Origin: Erigeron canadensis
Taxonomy: Eukaryota; Streptophyta; Magnoliopsida; Asterales; Asteraceae
Assembly: GCF_010389155.1 (NCBI RefSeq)
Contig: NC_057761.1
Location: 54,806,587 to 54,870,586, forward strand
Length of the DNA: 64,000 nt
Reading direction: 5' to 3'
The notes under the pieces were generated by a model. It was not told the origin of the DNA. It was given only the letters and a program-made list of their open reading frames with translations, and did not search any database. Of the stretch, positions 24,531 through 37,934 are shown piece by piece. The translations under genes were made by a program, and so were the position numbers. Within the stretch, counting starts at the first letter, position 1. Every line of letters starts with the position of its first letter.

Positions 24531-25744
24531 GACAAATGGATCGTGCTTCGGGTAGTAATATTTGATAAGGGTTAGGCATATTTTGAGCACCAAATGTATG
24601 TTTTTTTAGTATGGAAGCTAGGCTTGCAAACGAGTCGATTGATGTAATCATCTTAACAAAAGGTCGAACTTGATTCAGTAACTTTGTGAGCATTCGTGAT
24701 ACAAGCTTGTATTTTGCTCATAAAGTTACCGAATCAAATTCGAGCTTTGTTTCACTCTTTTTTTGCTTTGTTTTGTTAACCTTGGTCATTGACTAGTGAC
24801 CAAGCTGTCCTTGACAACTTTGATATGGTGGTCACAAAGATAATATCCAGATGTCATCGTATCAGATTTGTATCATAATCTGATTTGTGGTTGACTATAT
24901 CTTGATGTCATAGTATCAAATTTGACATGATCTCACAATTTTATCTGTCATCGATCTTGTTTGAGAAAGTGTTCGACAGCCTGGTCTTGGTTATTTTCCA
25001 ATTCATCAAGTGTTTGTACTTTGGATAACGCCATGTCTTTCTAATAGCGTATACATTCATTAACATTAGTATGCTGAGAAACTTCTAGCCGAATTTGATC
25101 ATATGGAGGTTACGTATTCGTACCATTCTTTTTGATATATCTACCACAATGTATATAATTATACAACATACTGTATAAGTTGTTGATGAAGTAGTATAGC
25201 AAATGTATAAAAAAGAATGGTACAAATATCACCTCCCTTCTAGATTAGAGGTTGTCTCATGTTTGGATTAGCTTATTCTGATAAGCTACGAGTCTACAAC
25301 GCCTTTTTAAGTGCTTATCACTTTCTAAGAAGTGTAAAAGCTAATAAGTAATAAGATATAGTGTTGAGGCTTTATGAAAATGCTAAAGCACTTTTATAAG
25401 CACTTTTTAGACAAACACCCCCATATTATTTGTTCAAAGAACATGCGGTTTAGGTTGAAAGTTTGTTTACCATCATTAACACAAAAGCCTTCACACCCCA
25501 CAGACGATCATATTCAAAAATAGATTTTTATCATAAGATTTTCAATAAAGAACGAAAGAATGATCTTGCATTCCATTCGATTTCTGAGAAGGATGCCGAT
25601 GCCCAGTACCATTTCTCTAGATCTAAGAAGACCGTGGCTAACAACTTCGTTTCACACGCGTTAAAAATACATGCTCTTAGTTTACAAACGGGACTCAACA
25701 TAAAGCAGCTTAACCAGGTGCTGCTCGAAAAAGAACCCCCGATG
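24427..25744. other. Flank repeat, TA tract and PP2C 3' flank
   Basis: Holds the duplicated empty-site copy (about 24450-24480), a (TA)n tract, and the region 3' of PP2C. One open frame (plus 25463-25768) mostly runs antisense to the PP2C 3' end or spacer and has no domain. Confidence 0.4.
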
Positions 25745-27397
25745 CTACAACTTGTTGGTGCGTGGTAACCCGCCACCTCCTTTTATCGATACTGAAGCAC
25801 GAGCAGAAGTTCGGTTTGTTGACGGAGGGTCTAAAAACATGACAATTACCGTAATATCATCATGGAAATGTCTTCTGACCCCTCTATCAATTTTCTTCAG
25901 ATCTGAATATCTCATTTCTCTTTTTTTTGCTGCTATCTGAAGAGCCTCCTTCACAAGTCTTCTTGCGATTCCCTGCATACACAAAAGACAAGAATACAAG
26001 ATCAATATCAATTTAGGACCAAACACACAAAATCTATGTTCTCACTAGGGGGTTGCTTTGGGAGCAGAAAATACTTGCAAAAAATAAAAAGATCGTAAAC
26101 TTACGCTACGCGGGTAGTTTTGAACGATATCAACAGCTTCCTCGTTGCTAAGATGCTCCCATAGACCGTCGGAAGCAAATATTAGAAACTGATCCTTCGG
26201 GGTAAGTTTATGTATGAAGATGGATGGCTCTGGGTTAAGGATTTGCTTTTCAAAGGGTTCACGCAGCCTAAACTTTGCCAATAAAGGTTCTTTATTGAAT
26301 TCTGCTTTCTTTAGATACGCGTCACCAATGGATCTTGAGACCTGAAACCAAGGGTGGTTAGAAAACTTCCATAAAAACTGTGACAGTTGACTTTCGAGAG
26401 TCAAACAAGTATCTTAATATCTTCAAAAATCAAGATAGTTGTTATGATCATACAGAAAACAACAAATGACTATTGAACTATTGACAAAGCTAATACAACC
26501 AAAGGAAAAATGGAGCCAAACTGCTAAAAATCAATGCTAAGCTATCAATCGAAAGGGACCAAGTTTGACTTCTAAGAATATAATACGTAAATCACCTGTA
26601 TGAGACCTTTAACGCGCCAAACATTGTGTTTCAAAACCACAATCTTTGGATCATCCGGATGGCAGGAATGAAGCTCATCTCTTACAGAAGCATAGCTTGC
26701 GTTATGCTCTGTTGATAACTGTACAGCAGAGACTCCTCTAACACCATTATCGGCTCTCCCTAACACCACTCGTGAATCTCCAGCATTAGCAACGTATAAC
26801 AACCCGTTGCAAATAACACCCACCAAACAACATGTCCCTACTGATGCTAGTTGGGCGCAAGTACGCCATTGTTCTCTTACAAGTGAAAGAAATTCATCTT
26901 CTGTTGCTAAAAAGGCCTTCTTAATAACATTTGCAGAAATTTCTTGTTCCTCAGTTGCAAATTCTGCACCAAAATAGATATAAAAAAATTCATAAACTTT
27001 CAAGCACATAAAGATACAAAAGTGACATATATCAACGCTTTACAAGATCAAAACCAGATCAAACTTTTAGAGATGATTAAAGCAACTTACTTTTAAGATT
27101 AACAAATAAGTTGTTGTTCACAAATCTTGATGTCTCAGGCCCACCATGCCCATCATAGACCCCGATAAACGTCCCATAAGGTCCTGATTTCAAAGAACTC
27201 AACGGCCCTGACTCGACTTGACTTTGATCCTCTAACAAGTTGTTTGCTTGAATCACAGCCATTGAAAATTCACCACTTAGATGAGACCCTAAATCTTTAT
27301 ACCATAATAAACCATCCGTTCTTCCGACTTGATCACCGGATTTCCTTACACAACCTCCATCATCTTCCACAGATGGCCTCCAACAGGGTTTGACCAT
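25745..27397 (-). CDS. PP2C: Protein phosphatase 2C, clade D, four exons
   Basis: Exons 27397-27091, 26963-26596, 26341-26105 and 25972-25745 join in frame to 379 residues, the usual clade-D size. Catalytic PPM motifs are present: [16 protein letters not shown], the metal-binding aspartate D82 in [31 protein letters not shown], and the final metal aspartates in [10 protein letters not shown]. Clade-D PP2Cs dephosphorylate plasma-membrane H+-ATPase and are inhibited by SAUR proteins, restraining acid growth. The closest memory match is At5g02760 (PP2C67, PP2C.D1), shared features being [14 protein letters not shown] and a Gly-rich SIKGGGG tail. The start at MVKPCWRP is chosen because clade members begin this way; an in-frame Met 21 codons upstream (27460) is a less likely alternative. 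Confidence 0.94.
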
Positions 27398-30296
27398 GTT
27401 TAAGTAATTATTTCCAGACAACATGAACTTTACATACAAATGATCCACAAAATTCATCAAAACAAACTCAATTTCCCCTCAAAATCACACCAATTCATCA
27501 AGAATCAAAATTTGACAAAATCGAAATCAAATATCCAAGATTCTCGAAACTATAGAATACCCACCAAAGATTAGGCCTTAAACACCATTAAAGACCAACT
27601 TTTTCTCCAAGATTCATGAAATTATAGAATACCCAACAAAGATTGAGCCCCAAACACTAAAAACAACAGATACCTAATCCTGCAAAGGGCAAGGTTCTTG
27701 CAACACCCGGCAAAGATTAAGCCCTAGACACCATAAAAATCCAAGAATCTTGAAATTATAAAATACCCAACAAAGATTGAGCCTTAAAAACCATAAATAA
27801 AATATCCAAGATTCTTGAAATTATATAGAAATAGATAACTAAAACACCATTTAAATCAAAGAAAATTCCAAGAGGGTCAAGTGGGTATGGGTCAAGATTA
27901 CTTAAAAAACTAATCCATGTCCCTCATAAACAAGAAAGGATATAATTTTTATTTACATATAAAAAATTGATTATCATGTTCAGAGAATATGGAGGTTTGT
28001 GTGTGTGTATGTGTATACCTTGAACCCTCCTCTTCCCCTCCTTAATTCATGTGGACCTTCCTTTTTGTGTCAAGAAACAGTCTTAGCTGTAAAAGCCCAT
28101 ATAAGATTTGATTGTGACAGAGTTTGTTCATAGATCAGAGGAAAGGAAAGATAGGCTATGGATAATATAATAATAATAATTACAAAATCTTATATTATAG
28201 AAATGGTTTTTGGAATTTTTTGGACAGGAGATCTTTATATTGTTGTCAGATTGAGATCTCAGAGGTTTTTATAAAGAACGTTTAAAAAAAGAAGAATTAT
28301 TATAAAACTTATCTGACAAGATGGTTTGGTTTTCATATGTTTTTTTTTTCTTTTCTTTTCTTGAATTATCAGTTTATCATTAGAATTTAGTACTATTTTT
28401 ATTTTGGTAATTTCTCTCTTTCTTTTATTTCAGGAGAGTATTCGCCAAAGTTGAAAACTTGACTAGTCAAGTTAAGAAAATCATGACTTTTGAATTAAAA
28501 TCAAGGGTTAAGATTCAAATTCTTTGAATCATGACCCTTTGATTTTAATCCAAGGATCATGATTCTCTTAATTTTACCCCTCAAGTTGTTTTCATTTTTA
28601 GAGAATCTCTATTTGTTATTTTATAGTTAAGCCTTTTGCGAGTTAAATCACAACTCAAAACTTTCTTGAAAGTGCTAAAATAGTTATTACATATCAGGGG
28701 AGTCTATGTTTATTCGGTGTTTGTATGGTGTTAAAAACAAACAACTCATATTAATTGGGTCCATGTCCTTTTTTTTAATCTCATGTTGGCCCATATTTAA
28801 ACTAACACTATAAAAAACAAGCTAGGGTAAAAACCAATGACTCGGTCCCTAATCTCAGATTTTTTTCTCTTGAAATTCGGATTTTTTTCACCCGTTTTAG
28901 TTCTCTCGGAGTCAAGATTTAGACCAAAGAGAGTCTTAATTAGCAAATTTCTTTATATTTGTAAATAAATATGTATTGTATGTACTCTTGGGATTGTATA
29001 GCGACTTGTTAACAGTCGGTAATACTGCCTTTTAAAAAATGCTTATAGCATTGTTATAACTTTTTTTAACTTAGTTTGGGCATAATTTAAGTAGCCCATA
29101 ATTTAGGTCATATTTTATGGTTTTTAAATGGATACTTCCTGTTCATATATGATTATTTGGACGTTTTTGCATAATCACTATAATTATTTTTGAACTTGGT
29201 TCCTCGCCACATTTACTATATGCTCTCTTAAAAATTATAACACGTGTCTATGGGATTTGAGGTTCATTTACTATAACTAATGTTTCGAACTTAGGTCAAG
29301 GTGGAACTGTCTCTGCGAGTTATTGAGGTTCATTACTCACAGAGTCACAGTGATGATTTTGTTACAAATTGAATGGTTACTTTGGGATTAACCGGCTCAC
29401 AAAATGAGTTAGGTATCTAAGTTTTTTTTTTTTTTTTTTCATTTATTAAATGAAACTATGTATAATATAATTGAAGACCTTGTTCAAAACATCGGGAAGA
29501 AAAAAACAAAAAAAACATCGACGTTAAATATCAAGTATTGTGTGCTTTGATTTGCATAAAAAAATGGAGTAATTATACAAGTCAAACGTTTTATCGGAAA
29601 TCTAGAATATATTGGCCAAACGGTTATTTAAGTGATTATCTATGATGATATACAAACTATGAGTTATAGAGTCCAACTTAAAAGACTATGCAAAGTTATT
29701 TATGAAAATTTTCTTTTTGAAAAAAATATGCTTTTAATCATAGAAGTTATGAACTAATCTAACATTCTATATGATTATCTACCTATCGTTTGGCTTTGAT
29801 GTATCCACAAACCAGATTATAAAACAAATTGTCAAGTGTTGTACTTTAATCATGCAAGACAAAAACAACGAACAAACAACAAGTTTTTGTGTAGAATATC
29901 TTACATTTTAATATTTAAATTCATCTCTTATATAAATAAAAGATAGTGTATTTTTTATTTGGGTTAAATAAGGAAAATGGGCTTCTTGTTTTTTTGCTTT
30001 TACTTAAGCAACTCTAAAGAACAGTATAAAAAATGTTATTTACGGTTGCTCATGCATGTATATACAACACATTTAAATCTCACCAGTTAAATTGATACGA
30101 AGCTAGATTTAAACTTGTTCCTTAATTCATTTTTAATTTGAGTTGTGTAGCTTCTTCGCTTTTCATGGCCACACATTTGTACGGCTACAAGGAGAAGAGG
30201 TAAAAAAATAGTATATTTAGAGTCGGAATATATATAACTGAACTAGCCTTCTATCCGGCTTGCTATTTTTAATTAGAAAAGACAATGGAAAGGAGA
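27398..30296. other. PP2C 5' region and spacer
   Basis: 27480-27880 contains several imperfect copies of a block with TAGAATACCCAACAAAGATT and AGATTCTTGAAATTAT, at roughly 100-130 bp spacing, just upstream of PP2C; these may be 5' UTR intron or promoter repeats. The rest is AT-rich spacer with a poly-T tract at about 29420. No other gene is seen. Confidence 0.45.
28455..28583. repeat. Small foldback repeat with 18-bp palindrome, copy 1
   Basis: Begins with the perfect palindrome AACTTGACTAGTCAAGTT. It is followed by inverted arms AATCATGACTTTTGAATT (left) and AATCATGATCCTTGGATT (read inward from the right) that would fold into a stem. A related copy is at 52912-53015. Confidence 0.6.
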
Positions 30297-30609
30297 AAGA
30301 AATAAGAGAAAATTACATTTTTGATACCTCAACTTGGCAATTTTTGCAGTTTTAGTCTCCAACTCAAAAAATTACATTTTTCATACTTAAAATTGGCTGT
30401 TTTTTCCACTTTTGATACCAAGTACCTACGGCGTTAAATTTTTAGCCGTTGGCCGTTAGTTTTCTTTCGTTCTCTCCCCACGTGAGAAGCACGCGAGGGT
30501 AAATTAATTGTTTTATATATAAAACATATATAACAGAAATAACACACACATTTGATCAAAATCCCAAAACGATACCCCATCTTTCTCCCTCCAAATCGAT
30601 CACTCTCCA

Positions 30610-33600
30610 ATGGTGAAGAACAAAAAACCACCGTCGGTTGGAGCTCTACGAGATAAAGATCATGATGTAATTATTCACAGAGACAACTATGGTATGTAAT
30701 CGATTCTTGAAACAATTTTTTAGGGTTTTTTTTTGTTTTTTTTGGGTTTTTTTGTTAAATAATTATGCAGTCACTAATTAATGCCTTTTATCCTCTTTAT
30801 CTAATTCATAGTTATACCCAGAGATGTTTTCAATGGCACTCTTTTACGGTGGTACTTTTACACCTTTTGGGGGAAGGAAATACATTGATGGAACCAAGGT
30901 AATTATAGATTGGTTAAATTTTGATACTTTTCAAGTTAAGGATTTGAAAATTGTTGTACTTGAGTATGCAAATCATAATCCTGATATTCAAGTGTTTTCT
31001 TGGTATAAGAAACCTGGTGGTGATTTGAATTTTGATCTATGTAGTTTAAGTACTGATGAAGATGTTAAGAATATGGTTAGACATTGTAAGAAAACTAGGT
31101 TTGTTGAGGTATATCTTGAACATGGTGCAACAACAATAGGATGTAACCCTGTTGATACTGGTAATATAGTTCTTGAACAAGGGCAGCCAAGTGACAAAGA
31201 ACCTAATATACTTAAAAATGACACTGGTTTTGAGGGTTTTGTATTTGAAGAAGGGTATTGTACTCCACCTCATGATATACATAAAGATGAAAGGGAGTTT
31301 GACACTGAATTACTTGACACTCCACCTCCTGGATTTGAAGCAAATTCTGCTACTGAACCAAAGGATGGGTTAAAAGCTACTGAACCAAAGCAATCAACCA
31401 TAGAAGAAGAGTTTCCAGTGGAAAAGAGTGACATGGTTCAAGATGTAGAGGTGGAAATGTCTAAGTTTGATGGACAGTTTCAAAGGCTTGATGTCAATTG
31501 GATTGGGAAAGGAGTAGAGTCAAGTGTAGGAGAATTGACTGTGGGTAATGAAGTAATTGCATTGGATTTTGATGAGTATGATAGTGGTTATGATTCTGAT
31601 CCAGAAGTGTCAAAGAGAAAGAATAAAATTAGAGAGTTGAAGGTTGAATATGGTTCTATAAGCAATCAACTTTGTAAGCCACCATTTCATCTTGGACAGT
31701 CATTTGGTAGCAAAGATCAAGTGAAGGTGTTGCTGAAACAATATGCAGTTGATACAAATAGGGATATTAAAATGGTTAGCAATGATGATAAGAGGGTTAG
31801 GGCAAAATGCTTTGGACAAACACCAGGTTACAAAGGTTCACAAAAGCTACCAGTAAAGAAGAAGAAAGTAGGGCCCACAACAGCTAATAAAGGAGAAAAT
31901 TTAAATAAAAGGAAGGAATCTCAGGATGGGGAGACAAGTAAGGGCAAAGAAGCCATTTCAATAAAACCAACATGCCCTTGGTCCCTACACGTGTCAAAGG
32001 CAAAGGATTCTGACCGTTGGATTGTTCAAACCTTTGAACAACAACATAAATGTCTCAAATCCAGAAAGATAAGTGCTGCCAACTCCACTTTTTTATCCCA
32101 ACATGTGAGTGATGCAGTGAGAGCAAATCCAGACATAAGTGGTGAAGCACTTGAAGATTTTTTGAGTAAGAAGTTTGCTATAAATGTGAGCAGGATGTCT
32201 GCATACAGTGCCAAAGATAAAGCTGTGAAGAAACTGAGTGGAGATTTTCATGAACAGTTTGGATTATTAAGAGATTACATCTATGAGCTTCAGCTTAGGA
32301 ATCCAGGTACAACAGTCAAACTGGATTTTGAACAATCCAATGTTATGCAGTTTAAAACCAGGGTATTTAGGAGAATTTACATTTGTCTGGGTTCATTGAA
32401 GACTGGGTTTAAGGAGTTAGGTAGGGAATTGATAGGATTAGATGGAGCATTTATGAAAGGACCATTTCCTGGTCAAGTATTGACTGCAGTGAGTGTTGAT
32501 AAGAACAATGGCATATACCCTGTTGCATATGCCTTAGTAGAATCTGAATGCAAGGCTTCTTGGGAATGGTTTTTGGAGTGTCTTGGAGATGATTTGGAGC
32601 TACCAAGGAATGCAAACTTCACCTTCATATCAGACAGGCAGAAGGTAATTATTGCATATATTACTGTTAATTACTTAATTATTGAATATATTAGTGTTAA
32701 TTACTTAATTACTTAAATATTGAATATATTAGTGTTAACTACTTAAATATTGTGCAAAACAGGGTATCCTTCAAGCAGTCAACAATGTGTTTCCAAGTGC
32801 AGAGCACAGATTCTGTCTAAGACATATACATGATAATTTGAAGGCAAGAATAAAAAATGGTGGCATGATTGAACATCTATGGTTTGCAGCTACTAGGACC
32901 ACAGTAGCTGAGTTTGAAACAGCAATGGTTCAAATTCAGACCCAAGATGCAAGAATTTATGATTGGTTAAGAAGAATCCCATCAACAGCTTGGTCAAGAG
33001 CACACTTTTCAGGTTAGTTACTTCAATTTGTATGTGTATTTTAACTTAAATATACTGCAATATCTTACTAGTACTTTATATTAAAACAGGGAGAGCCAAA
33101 TGTGATATATTGTTGAACAACATTTGTGAATCATTTAACAGTAAACTTGTTAAGGGTAGGGAGAAACCAATTATCAGCTGCTTAGAGTTTATTAGGGAAT
33201 ATCTTATGAAGAGGATAGTTTTAGTTCAAAAAGTGATTGATAAGTCTCCAGGACCACTTACTCCAACAGCCACATAAATACTAGAGGCAAACATGGAAGA
33301 GGCTTCTAAGTACAATGTGATTTTTAATGGGGAAACTAGGAATCAAGTTAGTGGACCATGGAATGACCAGTGTGTTGTTGATATGGGAGTTAGGAAATGT
33401 TCTTGCAGAAAATGGGAATTGACAGGTATACCATGCAAGCATGTAGTTGCAGTTTTGTACAACATGGACAAGCATGGTTATGATATAGGGTCTATTGAGG
33501 ATTGGGTTAATAGCATTTACACATTGGATACATGGAGGCAAGTGTATTCACACAAGGTTGAACCAATTGTTAGAGCCACTTACTAGGCTAGGACTAATAA

Positions 33601-33985
33601 TCCAATCCAAATTCTGCCTCCTAACTATCACAAACAAGTTGGGAGGCCCAAAAAGAAGAGAAAGAGGAGTGAAAATGAGAAGGACCACCCAATTGTAAAA
33701 GGTACTAAACTGTCAAAGAAGGGGGGGACAATAACATATGGAAAGTGCAAAAATAAGGGTCACAATGCAAGGCAGTGCAGAGGTCAACCAAGTCAAGCAC
33801 CAACTGAACCACCTGTTCAATCTCAACCTAGTCAAGCACCAACTGAACCACCTGTTCAATCTCAACCTAGTCAGTCATGTGGTGCAAGTCAAGCTAGTCA
33901 GCCAAGTGAAGCATGTGGTGCAAGTCAACCAAATCTGTCACCTGTTACAATGAAGCTTAAGAAGCATCACAAGCAGCAGAAATGA
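30610..33985 (+). pseudogene. MuDR/MULE transposase with two in-frame nonsense codons
   Basis: Exons 30610-30691, 30822-32644, 32763-33012 and 33090-33985 join in a single frame. The N-terminus (MFSMALFYGGTF, GGRKYIDG) is the plant MULE N-domain, followed by the MuDR DNA-binding region (CPWSLHVSKAKDSDRW). The DDE core has LIGLDGAFMKG, TFISDRQKGI and the RFCLRHIHDNLK helix. The SWIM zinc finger CSCRKWELTGIPCKH and a C-terminal zinc knuckle follow. TAA at 33275-33277 and TAG at 33584-33586 interrupt the frame, yet sequence after each stays in register, family-like, and runs to TGA at 33983. The zinc knuckle reads YGKCKNKGHNARQC where CxxC is expected, so its first cysteine is lost. The gene was probably active in the geologically recent past and is now dead unless the stops are suppressed. 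Confidence 0.88.
33791..33868 (+). repeat. 39-bp tandem duplication inside the transposase tail
   Basis: Two adjacent copies, nearly identical, each encoding 13 residues (SQAPTEPPVQSQP). In frame, so it lengthens the low-complexity tail without shifting it. Confidence 0.9.
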
Positions 33986-34840
33986 ATTTGTTTTACTGCA
34001 TTTAGTTTATGTATTTCCTAAACAATATTTTATGTTTGTCTCGAACAACTTTTATTATGGTTGGTTATGTATGTCTAGAACAATCTGTCTATGTGTGTCT
34101 TTGGTTATGTCTAAACCTGGTACTTGTGATTTCTAATGCCTTTAAGGCATAATTTTGGAAATGGAATTTCAATACCTATGTTATATGCATGAATTATAGT
34201 GTTTTTGAGTGCATATGTTACTTCATTCAAGTTAAATGTGCAGGCTTTGACTTTTAGGAGTCAACAACAATTTTATGACATTTTTTTGATCCAAAATATA
34301 TATAGTCAGACATGCATTTTGGCAAGTATTATGGCAACAATGCATTGTGTCATAGTCTTACCTATTTTCAAACAATGCATTTTCATAGTCTAAAACATGT
34401 CTGCTTTTTTTGTTCTAAAAATAAAACAGTTGACTTCAAAGTGAAACAAGTATAATGCATTTTTGGTTCCAAATACAATCAACACTACATATAACCATGG
34501 TGATCGTCAATTGGGGTTTAATTTGGGGGAAATAGAAATTAGGGTTTTAATTGGGGGAAAGAGGGGCGGGAGAAGAAAAGGGGTGAAAGTGATTTTGGTG
34601 GGGAAAAAAAGAGGGTATATACATATATAAACGACAGGGGTGGCCAAATTACTATTTTACCCTCACGTGTTTGTCACGTGAGGCATTTAACGGTATTTTT
34701 TAACGTCGTAGGTACTTGATATCAAAAGTGAAAAAAACGGCCAATTTTAAGTATGAAAAATGTAATTTTTTGAGTTGGGGACTAAAACTGAAAAAATTGT
34801 CAAGTTGAGGTACCAAAAATGTAATTTTCTCAAGAAATAT

Positions 34841-35744
34841 TTGTCCCCTCTTTCTCTAGAAACTCGCCGCCGCATATGAGCGGGGAAGGAAAACTTTTAC
34901 TTTTATGTAATATATAACTTACCACTATATGGTGGGCTTGAGCTACCCAACATTGTTTGCGTTTAATGGCGTATGAAGTCATCTTTCGCCGTTGAGTTAC
35001 CCCAAGTAGCCAGAATTTATTCGTTGGCCGAAAAAACATGTACTTATTTCCAATTTAGTTCTTGTTGGTAAACATTGACAAGATAAACCCATCTAATATA
35101 CATGTTTGGAATTCTATGACACAATTTAAAAGCCTTATTTTAATCGACAAGCAACAATAAGATCATCTAAGTATCTTTTTTAACGATCAAAATTTACGTT
35201 AAAAATAAAAAAGAACCAAGATCATATATTCTATATCGATCCATTGAACCAAAAGATCATGGTATTAGCCTCCATCATCAACCATAATGATTTCATGGTG
35301 GCTTTGATCCTAATCTCCTACGACACGTTCCAAGACGAGAAAAGAACTACATTATAGAGTATTATTATTATTTTTATAACTTTATAAACTATTGAAATCA
35401 CTAAAAAAAGTCATTCTGTAATTAAAAAAGAGAGCCATTTGAGCATATAATAATGTATTATGAAATGCTTAGTGACACAGTGAAGCTTCATATCAACACT
35501 CAATTGTAAAAGGATGAATAAAACAAACATTTATGTCCTAAATGCTTTTAATTAAACCATGTGGACAATTAGCTAACAAAAAGCATTTTATCACAAGTTC
35601 TTTGAATTTGGCTAAATTATATCTAATAACATATATCACTAAACTTATATGATTGTAATTGACCAATGACCATCTACGCATGTGCGAGTGTGCAACCTTA
35701 ATATATTCTTAATTCTTACTGTTAGAATCCTGTATAAATAGGGT
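34841..35744. other. Gene-free spacer after the MULE
   Basis: AT-rich. Short open frames only. Nothing recognised. Confidence 0.4.
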
Positions 35745-35916
35745 AATGATCGATTTTACTATATTCTTAACCTAAAAATCCTCTTAAATAATAGAATTGT
35801 GACATGTGGAAAATCAAGGGTGAGATTAGAAAAAAAAATTAGTAGATTCCATGAGTTAACAAGTGGATATATTAGGAGGATATTTAAGAGGATTGGTTTG
35901 AAGGATTTATCATTTT
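35745..35916. repeat. MITE family 'AATCCTCTTAAA', copy A
   Basis: Inverted ends: the left has AACCTAAAAATCCTCTTAAA, the right has GAGGATATTTAAGAGG then GGATTTATCATTTTC. The core contains GACATGTGG and GATTAG. Related copies: 37181-37350, 47713-47888 (reverse) and a decayed one near 61900-61990. Confidence 0.55.
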
Positions 35917-37180
35917 CTATGTAAATAATATATATCCAATATCTTAGTTATTTGGGCTAAATATTTAACGTTTAGTTAGTTGAGAGTGAAACTTTGCAAA
36001 AGGTTTAAAGGTCATCTAAAACGGGTTATTAGTTCTTCCACTTTCACATTTAATTAGAAAAAAATAAAAATAAGGCCCTGTTTGTTTTTGTTTTTTCCTT
36101 CGTCTTTGTCTTTTGTTCATTATAAAAAATTAAGGTCCTGAATATTTTAAATCAATTGACATATGGATGTTGAGTAAAATAAATCAAATAATATAATAAC
36201 ATCTCGACATTCGTAAATACTTCAAAGCTTTTTTAAAAAAAATACTAACCTCTCCGACAAAAATAGGTATTATTAATAAAATAAAATATAATAAATAACT
36301 AACATGCTCAAACCATCCGACACGGTGATAACTAAATTGGACCAATGGTTGGCCACTGTGCCTACCGCCTCAACCAATGTCAAATTAAATCCAAGTATTT
36401 TAAGAGTCGGGGCCTAGCTTGTTAAACCCGAGTGATTGCTGGTAATAAAGACCTCAGTTTCCCCGACTCGGATCATACACTCTTTGTTGCAACTTCCCAG
36501 CTAGTCTTTTGAAATACAACCAAATGTAAACTTTACGGGAGATATGCTAACAACTAAACAAAAATGTGGTATCAAGGAAAAACAAAGAGGTGCAAGCAAA
36601 GAGGCAGTAAATGTGGAAAGCCTTGTCGTTCTAGTCTTCTAGATTATCCCATCACCCGGGTTTATAAAACTCGGTTCTTTACAAAATGTCATCACCAGGG
36701 TTATCCGAAAACTATTCTAGCTTGTCCTTTGACTCCCATTTTGCAACTTGTTTTATAAAAATCATTAGTCTAACAAAAAATTCATTGTACATTACCTTAG
36801 AAAACACTATTAATTTTGGGTTGAGGGTGGGGTGGTGACCCCCTCATAGTTGATTGGATCCGCCAAAGGCCTCAACCAACCACGCCAAAGAAGCTGGTGC
36901 GTTGGATTAAACGCCGGCACCACATATATGCTCTGCTTGAAGCATAATGTTTATGAGTTTATCTTATTCAGTGACGAAGGAAAAAAAAAGCTAGCACACT
37001 AAAGGGAAAACGAGGTCTTAAAATATTTGGACCTACGTGACAATCTGGTCATCACTATTCACCCATGACTTGGACATATCTCTAATTTCTTCCACTCTAA
37101 CTCTAATAGAACCAAACATGGACCATGATTTTGACAGTAAATCCAAAATAAGAATAATTTCTTCTAATATATATATATAT
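35917..37180. other. Gene-free spacer
   Basis: Mixed composition. The part 36300-36960 is less AT-rich with short open frames (for example 36564-36758) but no domain. No supported gene. Confidence 0.4.
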
Positions 37181-37350
37181 AATGGAAATAAATTAATCTT
37201 CAGACTAAAAATCTTTCCAACTATTAGATGAAGGCATGTGGCAAAATCAGAGGGAAAAATTAAAAAAATGAATTAGTAGATAACACATGTCACCTTCTTA
37301 TAGTTTTAGGAGAATTTTTAGGCTAATATTTGAAAGGATTTATCATTTTC
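37181..37350. repeat. MITE family 'AATCCTCTTAAA', copy B
   Basis: Same design as copy A: core GGCATGTGGCAAAATCAGA and right end AAAGGATTTATCATTTTC. It directly abuts the Helitron that starts at 37354. Confidence 0.5.
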
Positions 37351-37353
37351 TTA

Positions 37354-37920
37354 TCTATATATCTAATAAAACAATAGTTATTCTAGCTTTTTAAAGTCAC
37401 CCAACTCAACTTAAAGCTATCTTTAGATTTTGCCACATAAGATATTTCCTATGTGTCATCTTTATGAATTTTTTCCATTTAATATATACTACATTCCTTT
37501 TTTGTTACAATATCAATAAAATAAAATCACAACATATTGTAAATAAAATAATCAGTTTTTAATTTGTTTCCAAATAAATAATTGCTAGCACCTTTTTTCC
37601 AATATATAAGTTTGTTAATTACTAACATATAAAGCGTCTATATCAATATGTGTTTTATACTAAATCAATATAACAAGTTTAGTTCACAAAATTGTTGTTG
37701 CTAATTGTTTGTATGTATTCTAATATTTTGTTTGTCCACTCATTTATGCGGTGGATTTGACTATTAAGAAAATTTTGAATATTTGATTTTTAAATATTTT
37801 CAATTATTTTATATAATTTTTTTATCTAAACGTTGCTTATTAGAGATTTTATTGATTCAATACTAAAAGTTTTAAAAATATAATTCAAGAACCGCGCATC
37901 GTGCGGGGTAAAAATCCTTG
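37354..37920 (+). mobile_element. Non-autonomous Helitron
   Basis: 5' TCTATATATCTAATAAAAC after an A; 3' hairpin CCGCGCATCGTGCGG at 37892-37906, then the terminus CTTG before T (expected CTAG, one change). The 5' third has the family hairpin at 37432-37458. No coding sequence. Confidence 0.65.
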
Positions 37921-37934
37921 TATATGTATATATA

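Larger units (their letters stand above)
30306..34831 (+). mobile_element. MULE (Mutator-like) transposon with long terminal inverted repeats
   Basis: The left end GAGAAAATTACATTTTTGAT and the right end GAGAAAATTACATTTTTGGT (read inward) are the outer parts of inverted repeats that stay similar for about 140 bp. The flanking 9-bp duplication is AAGAAATAA at 30297-30305 and AAGAAATAT at 34832-34840 (8 of 9 match), the Mutator length. Inside is one transposase gene on the plus strand. At 4.5 kb with both ends and a nearly full gene, this is the most complete transposon in the window. Confidence 0.92.
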
